The position numbers and the translations under genes are program-made. 64,000 nt of DNA, from the NCBI RefSeq assembly GCF_001672295.1, contig NZ_JXMS01000001.1, forward strand, positions 1 to 64,000, written 5' to 3'. Shown here piece by piece: positions 34,491-42,075 of the stretch. Source of the stretch: Halodesulfovibrio spirochaetisodalis (GTDB lineage Bacteria; Desulfobacterota; Desulfovibrionia; Desulfovibrionales; Desulfovibrionaceae). Numbering within the stretch: position 1 is the first letter of the stretch; every line of letters starts with the position of its first letter. Under the pieces are notes generated by a model. The model saw only the letters and a program-made list of their open reading frames with translations. It was not told the origin of the DNA and ran no database searches.

Positions 34491-35720
34491 CTATATAACA
34501 ATGTTGAACAGGAAGCCTACAATGAGGATGCCTGTGGCAACAATCGCAACATAAATTGAGATAAGTTTTACACTGAGCACTTTTCTCAGGATAACCATTT
34601 CCGGCAGGCTGAGCGCTACAACAGACATCATAAATGCCAGTGCAGTACCGAGCGCGGCACCTTTACCGAGTAAGGCTGAAACAATAGGGATGATACCCGC
34701 AGCACTGGCGTACATAGGTACTCCGATCACGACCGCGGCTGGCACACTCCACCATGCTTCTTTACCCATAATAGAAGCCATTGCCCCTTCAGGTACATAA
34801 CCGTGAATACCAGCGCCCACAGCGATACCTATAACAATGTACAGCCATGTTTTACCCAGAATATCCACTACAGAATCCCATGCAAAATCTAATCGGTGTG
34901 CAAAGGTTGGGTAGACTGGTGACTGGTTGGAGCCATCATCGCGAATCTGGCGTACCCACGGTTCAAGCATGTGGTCGAGTTTCATTTTTCCAAGTACCCA
35001 ACCGGCAATCACAGCAATGGTTACACCGGTAACAAGGTACAATGCCGCAACCTTAAAGCCAAACAGGCCGTAAAGCAGTACCAACGCAATTTCGTTTACC
35101 ATTGGCGCTGCAATCAAAAATGAGAAGGTAACGCCAAGTGGAATACCTGCTGCTACAAAGCCCAGAAAGAGCGGTACAGCAGAGCATGAGCAGAACGGTG
35201 TAATAATACCCACGCATGCTGCAATGACATTGCCAAGGGATTCTTTACCATTAAGATATCTGCGGCTGCGTTCCGGTGTGATCCATGTACGCAGGATGCC
35301 TACGGCAAAGACGACAAGACTCAGCAAAAGTAAGATCTTTGGTGTGTCATACAGGAAGAAGCGGATCGCTTCTGACAGGTGGCTTCCTGCTTCTACTCCC
35401 GGAATCATAGCCGTCAATGCTTCTGCAATTGCAGGTAATTGCATGTAAAGCAGTACCCACGCAATGAGGGAGATAGTTCCTACGATTGCGTAAAAGGTAA
35501 GAGAAAAGCGGGGCTTTTCACCCTGTACAGGTGCTGAGCCGCATGCACACGGAGATTCAAAAGGGTTCTGAGGTGCCTGATTGTTTGCTTCAGGAGCTCC
35601 AAAGGCTTGGGCAGCGAACTCGCCGCCTTTATTTGGAGCTCAGCCATGTATGGAACAAGAACTTTTGTTCTCATCATTATTTTGATTAGGAGTCTGGGGG
35701 GTAAGATCAAGCGGTTTCAT
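34491..35720 (-). CDS. ArsP/DUF318-type permease, probable selenoprotein (TGA codon 27 read as Sec)
   Basis: 409 residues if the in-frame TGA at 35640-35642 is read through as selenocysteine. The frame from the first ATG of the uninterrupted part (35444) continues open upstream with convincing protein (SPCACGSAPV, then a hydrophobic helix FSLTFYAIVGTISLIAW), but offers no start before the TGA. Beyond the TGA the same frame gives 26 codons beginning at an ATG with AAAGAGG 9 bp upstream, 13 bp after arsR. The context is SSCSIHG-U. A SECIS-like hairpin follows the TGA at once. The body has about 8-9 membrane helices and the ArsP signature TPFCSCSAVP (C177, C179). The likely job is efflux of a methylated or organic metalloid. 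A nonsense mutation is the alternative. Confidence 0.75.
35594..35642 (-). promoter_or_regulatory. Candidate bacterial SECIS hairpin after in-frame TGA
   Basis: Beginning with the GA of the TGA itself, GAGCTCCAAA (35641-35632) pairs perfectly with TTTGGAGCTC (35603-35594). Above an internal loop, GGCGGC pairs with GCTGCC (one G-U) and closes a 6-base apical loop GAGTTC at 35621-35616. The apical loop starts 19 bases after the TGA and holds early G residues, within the usual limits for bacterial SECIS elements (loop 16-37 bases after UGA). Confidence 0.72.
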
Positions 35721-35733
35721 AACAGCAGCCTCT

Positions 35734-36075
35734 TTAGAAAATGTTTTTTGCCTTTTTGAGGGCATGAAGTTTCGAACGTAACTCTAAAAAAGTTTTGTCA
35801 GTTTCCACAGCCTGTTTGAGCAGGGATATGAACTCGGCAATATATTTTTCAGTGCTGTCAGTGGCGAGACGGTAGTGCGTCCAGCCGCCTGCTTTGCGGG
35901 CAAAGGTTAACCCCGCATCAGTACACTGTTTCAGATGGCGGGAAATGGTGGGTTGTGCGAATTCCGTCACTTCCACAATATTACAAACACAAAGCTCACC
36001 TTCGAGTAAGAGCCCAAGAATACGTACCCGTGTCGGGTCTGAAAATGCTTTCGTCAGTTTAATAAAGTCGTGCAT
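35734..36075 (-). CDS. ArsR-family metalloid-responsive repressor
   Basis: 113 residues from the ATG at 36075 with GGAGAAC upstream. A winged helix-turn-helix protein: LTKAFSDPTRVRILGLLLEGELCVCNIVEVTEFAQPTISRHLKQC. The CVC in the first recognition-region helix is the arsenite/antimonite-binding motif of classical ArsR. It sits 13 bp before the permease and should repress the pair until metalloid binds. The inverted repeat at 36094-36113 is its probable operator. Confidence 0.92.
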   Translation of the reverse strand: MHDFIKLTKAFSDPTRVRILGLLLEGELCVCNIVEVTEFAQPTISRHLKQCTDAGLTFARKAGGWTHYRLATDSTEKYIAEFISLLKQAVETDKTFLELRSKLHALKKAKNIF

Positions 36076-36093
36076 GTGTTCTCCTGAATACGT

Positions 36094-36113
36094 ATTTAGC
36101 AATATGGCTAAAT
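36094..36113 (-). promoter_or_regulatory. Probable ArsR operator
   Basis: Seven-base arms ATTTAGC and GCTAAAT with a 6-base spacer, 19 bp upstream of the arsR start. Its size and position fit autorepression. Confidence 0.55.
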
Positions 36114-36268
36114 GTAGATACTGTCAAGAATGAGATAGTGAGAAATGTGTAACTGTACAGTCGAAGGCAAACGGAGTATGTCTTGCGGCACGTGTTGTAA
36201 CTATATGATGCGTAGTAGAAAATGTAACTGACAAAGTATGATGCTTTGACCGGTAAGGGAGATTGATG

Positions 36269-36901
36269 ATGACAGCCTGTGATCCTCAGGTAAATTTGCA
36301 GGGGCGCGAAAAGCTTACAAGACTCGCCGACTTTTTGTTTGAAGCAGGTATGTTGCGAAAAACTCCTCGCAGTGGGTATCAGTTTTTGGGTTCTGGAAGC
36401 GAAAACGTAGCGGAGCATTCCTTCAGAACAGCTATTGTGGGGTTTGTTCTTGCTAATGAAGCAGGTGCAGATCCTGTACACACTGCTATGATGTGTTTGT
36501 TTCATGACTTTCATGAGGCTCGCATTGGTGACTTCAACTACGTAAACCGTATTTATAACACCTGCGACCCTAAGGCTGCTTTTACCCATGCGCTGGAAGG
36601 AACTGGCCTTGAGCAACTGGTGTTACCGTACTGGGATGAACTGGAAGAAGCAGAATCTCTCGAATCCAAACTTGCTCAGGATGCAGACCAGATAGACCTT
36701 ATTTTGAATTTGAAAGAAGAGTTTGATCTGGGCAACAAGTACGCCGGTAAATGGATGCAGGGTGCAATGCCACGTTTGCGCACAGATGTGGGGCGCGAAC
36801 TTGCACAGCGTATTACAGAGACTGACCATACTGACTGGTGGTATAAAGGGCCGGACAGAAGCTGGTGGGCACGCAAGAACGGTAAAAAGAAAGCAGAATA
36901 G
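36269..36901 (+). CDS. HD-domain phosphohydrolase (YfbR/HDDC2-like 5'-deoxynucleotidase type)
   Basis: 210 residues. Two ATG codons in a row at 36266 and 36269 follow AAGGGAGA; the second has better spacing. The metal-binding residues are in VAEHSFRTAI, CLFHDFHEARIGD (HD pair) and LAQDADQIDL, the usual pattern for HD nucleotidases that hydrolyse deoxynucleoside 5'-monophosphates. The C-terminus WWARKNGKKKAE is basic. It is divergent from arsR and stands alone. A nucleotide-pool role is inferred from the family. Confidence 0.88.
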   Translation: MTACDPQVNLQGREKLTRLADFLFEAGMLRKTPRSGYQFLGSGSENVAEHSFRTAIVGFVLANEAGADPVHTAMMCLFHDFHEARIGDFNYVNRIYNTCDPKAAFTHALEGTGLEQLVLPYWDELEEAESLESKLAQDADQIDLILNLKEEFDLGNKYAGKWMQGAMPRLRTDVGRELAQRITETDHTDWWYKGPDRSWWARKNGKKKAE

Positions 36902-36920
36902 CTGCTATTCAACATATGCA

Positions 36921-36952
36921 TTAAAAGGAGCGATACATGGTATCGCTCCTTT
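36921..36952. terminator. Bidirectional terminator
   Basis: AAAAGGAGCGATAC, ATG loop, GTATCGCTCCTTTT, between the convergent HD gene and the small membrane protein gene. Confidence 0.9.
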
Positions 36953-36964
36953 TGTTTTATGTGG

Positions 36965-37207
36965 TTATTTCCCTTTCGGGAGGTACGTGACTGTTGACCG
37001 TGCACCGAGTTCCGCATCGGCAGTTATCTCAACATCACTCCAGTAAATGGCACCGGAGTTTATATCATTTTGCTGGATAAACGTTGCCAGTGTTTTTGCG
37101 GACTCAACATGTTCAATGAGCATGGGCGAGAGCACAAACATAAATAGCCAGATGATAAAAACTCCAGATACGAAAGAGAGAATGCGTTTCAGATTGAGCT
37201 GGTACAT
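36965..37207 (-). CDS. Small membrane-anchored protein, unknown
   Basis: 80 residues. One hydrophobic helix (about 9-30, FVSGVFIIWLFMFVLSPML) followed by a short soluble domain (FIQQNDINSGAIYWSDVEIT). Not recognised. It is 21 bp behind the YeiH-like exporter on the same strand, so it may be an accessory subunit. Start ATG, weak ribosome site. Confidence 0.65.
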   Translation of the reverse strand: MYQLNLKRILSFVSGVFIIWLFMFVLSPMLIEHVESAKTLATFIQQNDINSGAIYWSDVEITADAELGARSTVTYLPKGK

Positions 37208-37228
37208 ATGTGGTCCTTGAAACGTTAA

Positions 37229-38971
37229 CTAGATCTTGGCTGTAATCTCAGGGAATACAAGATAGAACATGATATATGCCATTGTCAGCGTAAGTATAAG
37301 GTTGAATGATTGACCGCATACATACAGAATAAGCGGTTTTCCGCCTTTGAAGTAATGCCCGAGTTCACGGAAGTTGGTAGCAAGGCCGATGGAAACAAAG
37401 GCAAGGCAGAAGAACCAGCCACGGAATGCTTTGGAGAAGCCACGGATAACCCCGTGGTCAATCATTGCGTATCCAACATCCGGTCCCATAGATGCGTAGA
37501 TCCATGAGAACAGGATGGAAGCAGCAAGGAAGCCCAGTACAAATTTAGGGAAGCGGTACCAGATTTCCCATGCGTTCACTGAACGTCCCGGGGTGCAGTC
37601 AACACGGGTGCACCAGTAAATAGCAACACCGAATGCAGTTACACCGATAAGAACGTTCTGGATCATCTTAATGGTTGCAGCAACATAGAGAGCTTTCTGG
37701 GAAAGAAATGCACCGGCAGCGGCAACCGCACCCGTCGCATCAATGGTTCCGCCCATCCATGCACCACCCAGAATGTATGGCATTTCCACAGCCTTAATAA
37801 AGGCAGGCATGAGGATCATCATAATGGATGTGAATACAAGAGAGAGGCCTACAGAAAGGGTGAGTTCTTCTTTTTTCGCACGGCATGCTGCTGCGGTGGC
37901 AATCGCTGCGGAAACACCACACACGGACATATCTGCCGAGATGACAATGTTTAATGTCTTGGACGGCATTTTGACCACTTTTTGTCCAAAGATAAAAGTG
38001 GTTATCAGAACAACAGGGGTAACTACCCATGCGACAAAAATGCCGGGAATACCGATTGCGACGATTTTACTGAAGAGCACTTCTGCCCCGAGTAAAACGA
38101 GACCGGTTTTGATGAAGTATTCAGTTTGCACAGCATGCATAACCCATTTAGGAGTGCCGACTGTGTTTGATATGAGCAGGCCGAAAAGGATAGCCCATGC
38201 TGCGTACCCTATGCCGAGTCCTTTCATGGTGCTTTGCTGGGCTGCGACATACGCAAGGGTTGCAACAATGAAGACAAAAATGAAACCGATGAAGAACTTA
38301 ACAGGACTGTGTCCCATTGCAGCGCGTCCAATGGCAAAGAAGATGCCAAGGGCAACGCAGAGGATTGCAAGCCAGGTGAGCTGGTCGTATGGCTTAACTT
38401 TTGTTTTCTTTTTCGCTTTTCCGGCGGCAAATTTCTTGTTGCGCCAGTTACTGATGGCGTCTGAAGCTTGCTGGTTTAATTGTGCATCGCTAAAGTTCGC
38501 ATCGGCTGCTGCTTGTTGAGCAGTAGTAGCAGAGGCAAGAGCTGCCTGCGCTGCTGCTTCGGCTTTTTCGTATTTTGCAACTGCCTTTGCTTTTTTTGCG
38601 TCAGCGCGCTCGCTTCCCATAAAGAAGGCTTCGCCGGGATTTGTCGACCAGCCGTGGGGCTTATTTTGAAATTTTTTAATTGCTTTTGCAATTGGGGTTG
38701 AGGTTGCCTTAAGGCCCTTGGCATCTGATGCCTTGTAGTACTCAATTGTTTTAAAGGGGGCTCTGTTTGCCTCCATTTGCATGATTGCGTTTGATTCAGC
38801 AATGGTTTCACGTAAATTTTTTGGTTCATTAGGCAGATAGATAATGAGTCCAATGGCCAAAATCGCAAAGCCGAGCCAAATTGCCCAATAATCCTCAAGT
38901 TTGATTAAGTCAGACCAACTGGCGTGCCCCTTATCAACAACAACTTCTTGTTGAGTGTCCTGCTGTGCCAT
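37229..38971 (-). CDS. YeiH-type putative sulfate exporter with N-terminal extension
   Basis: 580 residues from the ATG at 38971. AAGGAGGA stands 6-7 bp before this ATG but touches the one two codons earlier. The C-terminal 370 residues have about ten helices and the YeiH/UPF0324 motifs (MSVCGVSAAIATAAACRAK, GGAWMGGTIDATGAVAAAG, FVSIGLATNFREL). Relatives are annotated as sulfate exporters or sensors. The first 200 residues are extra: one membrane helix, then a soluble Ala/Lys-rich helical region (AKYEKAEAAAQAALASATTA). Co-transcribed with the 80-residue membrane protein. The substrate is unproved. Confidence 0.88.
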   Translation of the reverse strand: MAQQDTQQEVVVDKGHASWSDLIKLEDYWAIWLGFAILAIGLIIYLPNEPKNLRETIAESNAIMQMEANRAPFKTIEYYKASDAKGLKATSTPIAKAIKKFQNKPHGWSTNPGEAFFMGSERADAKKAKAVAKYEKAEAAAQAALASATTAQQAAADANFSDAQLNQQASDAISNWRNKKFAAGKAKKKTKVKPYDQLTWLAILCVALGIFFAIGRAAMGHSPVKFFIGFIFVFIVATLAYVAAQQSTMKGLGIGYAAWAILFGLLISNTVGTPKWVMHAVQTEYFIKTGLVLLGAEVLFSKIVAIGIPGIFVAWVVTPVVLITTFIFGQKVVKMPSKTLNIVISADMSVCGVSAAIATAAACRAKKEELTLSVGLSLVFTSIMMILMPAFIKAVEMPYILGGAWMGGTIDATGAVAAAGAFLSQKALYVAATIKMIQNVLIGVTAFGVAIYWCTRVDCTPGRSVNAWEIWYRFPKFVLGFLAASILFSWIYASMGPDVGYAMIDHGVIRGFSKAFRGWFFCLAFVSIGLATNFRELGHYFKGGKPLILYVCGQSFNLILTLTMAYIMFYLVFPEITAKI

Positions 38972-39370
38972 CACCATTCCTCCTTAGTAGAAGTAACAAC
39001 GTCACGTACGCCACAATAACTGTCGGCTGCAATTAAACAGGCACAAAGTCTGAGTTCTGTAATTTAATCAGATCATTAGATGCATGTCTATTGCAAGTCC
39101 GAAGACCTCAGCAAACAAGAATGCAGATGATCGGCAGGGAGGCAGGAAGTATAATCAGGCAGCAAGCAGTGGGAGAAAATGCAAAAAATCAGATTCAGGT
39201 GAAGTTGAGTTCGCGATATAGTCACGCTCATTCTGCTAACGTAGTGCATAGTATAAGAGCTAAAGTGTATAAAATGTCAACAACTACCTGTAACTAAAAG
39301 AAGATGTGTTTAGTGAACATTCGATTGTAAGGCTGGTAAGTGACGATTTTCAGGGGGATTTGGGCTGAAC
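38972..39370. other. Intergenic region upstream of the YeiH-like gene
   Basis: About 400 bp. It must contain the promoter of the exporter operon. I see no gene, repeat or hairpin beyond the LysR terminator at its right end. Confidence 0.5.
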
Positions 39371-39404
39371 AAAAAAACGGAGCGACTATATGACGCTCCG
39401 TTTA
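39371..39404 (-). terminator. Terminator of the LysR gene
   Basis: AAACGGAGCG and CGCTCCGTTT arms with a 9-base loop. A7 on the plus strand gives the minus-strand T run. Confidence 0.88.
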
Positions 39405-39421
39405 TATTTTTTTGAATCGGT

Positions 39422-40249
39422 TCATTTCATAAATAGGTTGATGACTTCTGAAACAACACCTGCTCCGGTTTTATCTGCAGAATACGTGATGCCCACACGT
39501 TTAAACATACGTGGTGCCCGAAGCGGAACCGTTACAAGGTCATGTGCTGTTTCCAGTACTCCGTCCGGCAAAAAGGAAATTCCATATCCAGCCTGTACCA
39601 GATGCATTACCTGACTTTTGTGTTCACCACTGGCGACAATATTCATACGTAAGTCAGAGCAGGCCATCAGACCGATGGTTTGTTGGTGCGCTTCGCAAGG
39701 AGGACATTCAATAAAGTCATATTGATGAAGCTCTTCAGGCAGAATAAATTCACGACCTGCCAGTTCATGGTCTGGACGCATGCAGAGTACATAGTTTTCT
39801 TCCCATAATGGAACCCATGTTTCTCCCTGATTACGAAGGACATCCACCGTAATGCGGATATCACACTCAGATTGAAAATCCACAAGGCGCGGTACTAGTC
39901 CTGGAATTTCCTTGCGCATTTTTTCCAGTACATCAGCGAGACGTTTCGGGCTTAAATCCGGAAAGACGCCTATGGTTAAATGCTGTTCTTCACCATTACC
40001 CTTAAAAAGGTCTTCAATTGTGTGTGCTTGCTCCAGCAGACGTTTTGCTCTTGGGTATAAATGATGTGCTTCGTCTGTGATCTCAACTCCTTGCTTGCTG
40101 CGTTTGAAAAGTGAAACATCAAGCATTTCTTCCAGTTGTTTGATTGCACTGGAGATAGATGGCTGAGAAACATGGCAGCGTTGAGCTGCACGAGTAATAT
40201 TGTGCTCTTCAAAGACAGCAATGAAGTAGCGCAGTAATCGTAAATCCAT
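39422..40249 (-). CDS. LysR-family transcriptional regulator
   Basis: 275 residues from the ATG at 40249 with AGGAG 6 bp upstream. The N-terminal helix-turn-helix (ITRAAQRCHVSQPSISSAIKQLEEML, SLFKRSKQGVEIT) is typical. The rest is a periplasmic-binding-like effector domain with Cys residues in ECPPCEAHQQT and MACSDLRM. It is divergent from an SDR gene with a LysR-type box between, so that gene is the probable target. The effector is unknown. Confidence 0.92.
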   Translation of the reverse strand: MDLRLLRYFIAVFEEHNITRAAQRCHVSQPSISSAIKQLEEMLDVSLFKRSKQGVEITDEAHHLYPRAKRLLEQAHTIEDLFKGNGEEQHLTIGVFPDLSPKRLADVLEKMRKEIPGLVPRLVDFQSECDIRITVDVLRNQGETWVPLWEENYVLCMRPDHELAGREFILPEELHQYDFIECPPCEAHQQTIGLMACSDLRMNIVASGEHKSQVMHLVQAGYGISFLPDGVLETAHDLVTVPLRAPRMFKRVGITYSADKTGAGVVSEVINLFMK

Positions 40250-40297
40250 AAGCACTCCTGCTTGCGGGTAATAGTAAGGATTTCTGTCTGAGAGTTT

Positions 40298-40312
40298 ATA
40301 GGTATTGCCTAT
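40298..40312. promoter_or_regulatory. LysR-type binding box ATAG-N7-CTAT
   Basis: ATAGGTATTGCCTAT, embedded in a wider near-symmetric TTTATAGG ... CCTATtATAAA. It fits the T-N11-A LysR rule and lies between the divergent LysR and SDR genes, 49 bp from the regulator start. Confidence 0.6.
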
Positions 40313-40413
40313 TATAAATAAAAGAACTCTATATTATACAAAGTTAGAAAAGGGTGTATTCTTAAGCAAAACAAAAAACAACGGGCATGCCCGTATTATT
40401 TGGAGAAAAGAAT

Positions 40414-41136
40414 ATGTCTAAACCACTCGTAGTTATTACTGGTGCCAGTTCCGGCTTTGGCGAAGTAACCGCCCGTATGTTAAGTGAAAAAGGGTATCCT
40501 CTTCTTTTGGTGGCGCGTCGTCTTGACCGTATGAAGGCGCTGAATCTGCCTAACACCATTTGCGCTCAAGTTGATGTAACAGATCGCGAAGCATTGGTAA
40601 AAGCTATAACTGACGCAGAAGCAACATACGGCCCTGTAGACTGTATTATCAATAATGCTGGCGTGATGTTGCTTGGTCTGACACATGAGCAGGATCCGGC
40701 GGAATGGAAAAAAATGGTTGATGTGAATATGCTTGGTGTATTGAACGGCATCTATGCGGTGCTTCCGAGCATGCGAGAGCGTAAAACAGGTACCATCATC
40801 AATATCAGTTCCGTAGCCGGTCGTAAGACATTCCCGAATCACGCTATCTACTGCGGTACAAAATTCGCGGTGCATGCTATGAGCGAAAATATTCGCGAAG
40901 AGGTTGCGTCCGATAACGTACGCGTAATTGTTATTGCTCCGGGTGCAGCTGAAACAGAACTGCTCAGTCACACTACTTCAGATGTGATTAAAGAAGGCTA
41001 CACACAGTGGAAAAAACAGATTGGCGGCGTAATGAGCGCTAAGGATGTAGCAAACTCAATTGTGTTTGCCTATGAACAGCCGCAGTCTGTCTGCATTCGT
41101 GAAATCGTTCTTGCTCCTACTTCTCAGGAGCCATAG
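40414..41136 (+). CDS. Short-chain dehydrogenase/reductase (SDR)
   Basis: 240 residues from the ATG at 40414 with TTGGAGAAAAG upstream. A classical SDR: TGASSGFGEVTAR (NAD(P)-binding), INNAGVM, INISSVAGRKTF and the active-site YCGTK. The closest style is the YdfG/serine-dehydrogenase group of NADP-dependent oxidoreductases. The substrate cannot be deduced. Divergent from, and probably controlled by, the LysR regulator. Confidence 0.92.
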   Translation: MSKPLVVITGASSGFGEVTARMLSEKGYPLLLVARRLDRMKALNLPNTICAQVDVTDREALVKAITDAEATYGPVDCIINNAGVMLLGLTHEQDPAEWKKMVDVNMLGVLNGIYAVLPSMRERKTGTIINISSVAGRKTFPNHAIYCGTKFAVHAMSENIREEVASDNVRVIVIAPGAAETELLSHTTSDVIKEGYTQWKKQIGGVMSAKDVANSIVFAYEQPQSVCIREIVLAPTSQEP

Positions 41137-41228
41137 GCTGGTACGGCGGGTAGCATAAGGATGCCTTTGGCCACATGATAGTACTTTGCTGTACGTGCAT
41201 TTTGTGGTTACGCTTACTGGATAGCGTC

Positions 41229-41276
41229 TAACAATAAAAGGCTGTCCTGCAAATGCAGGACAGCCTTTTATTGTTA
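41229..41276. terminator. Bidirectional terminator with 22-bp perfect arms
   Basis: Two exactly complementary 22-base arms (core AAAAGGCTGTCCTGC) separated by AAAT. Between the convergent SDR and DUF3795 genes. Confidence 0.92.
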
Positions 41277-41385
41277 ACGTAAATAGTCGGTTGAAGACGA
41301 GACAACGATTTTGTGGGTAAACTTGTTTCACATATTACTATGTAACTGTTGCCAGAAGCTCTGGATTTGGTTGTTGCCAGAGGGG

Positions 41386-41841
41386 TTATTTTTGCCAGAT
41401 ATAAAAGTTAGCTCTTTTATCTGCCCAGTTTTCTATTCCATGTGTTTTGATTTTCAGAATATTATTCTTGGGCATTTGTCCACAACGTGGTTCGAGAAAA
41501 TCAAATTTATCGCATTGTTCAACATCATTACATTCCCAACAACCTTCGAACTCTTTTTCCTGACAACACATCATAATTTTACAAGCGGTTCCGGAACAGC
41601 CACCTCCCGGACGACACGGATTTTCACACTGGGTAGAAGCGAGCTTGTGCAGCACGGTGGAGAACTTGTCCCAGTGTGTGAATTCTGCACCGAACGGGCT
41701 CTCGATCGAAGCATATTTATCGAACTCGATTTTTTTAAGATGCGTTAAAAGCTCTTGAGATAATGTACTGTATTGGTTGTGCAAATGAATACAGTCGGGA
41801 CAGTATATCCCGCAGTACGCCGTTTTATCCTTCGCGTTCAT
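41386..41841 (-). CDS. DUF3795 cysteine-rich protein
   Basis: 151 residues, soluble. YCGIYCPDCIHLHNQ at the start is the DUF3795 hallmark. Further cysteines (QCENPCRPGGGCSGTAC, MCC, GCWEC, QCDKFDFLEPRCGQ) give 16 Cys in all and probably bind zinc or an FeS cluster. Start ATG with AAAGGAAGG upstream. Function unknown. Common in anaerobes. Confidence 0.88.
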   Translation of the reverse strand: MNAKDKTAYCGIYCPDCIHLHNQYSTLSQELLTHLKKIEFDKYASIESPFGAEFTHWDKFSTVLHKLASTQCENPCRPGGGCSGTACKIMMCCQEKEFEGCWECNDVEQCDKFDFLEPRCGQMPKNNILKIKTHGIENWADKRANFYIWQK

Positions 41842-42075
41842 TGCGTATCCTTCCTTTAAGCCTGCCTTGCCGATGAAGGTTAAACAACCTCTGGCTATTT
41901 AGAGAGCGTTGCGACTTACTCCCAGCGGTACGTGTTGAAATAAGCTCAATCACAAAATCGTTGTGCCTAGTCCTTTTTTGAAGCTAACGTTGTTAAGTTA
42001 AACACAAAAAAGAGGATGGCAATAACGTTTCAAAAAAACAACTTTTTCAAAAAGGCAATGAACAGCAGGAGGACG

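Noticed and set aside
35480-35710. 76-residue minus-strand open frame across the TGA region of the permease
   Set aside because: It is in another frame from the permease, has no ribosome site, and its product looks like a frame-shifted copy of the Pro/Cys-rich N-terminus. The TGA-containing frame joins directly to the permease.
37743-38519. 258-residue plus-strand open frame
   Set aside because: Antisense shadow of the YeiH-type exporter, whose frame has the motifs.
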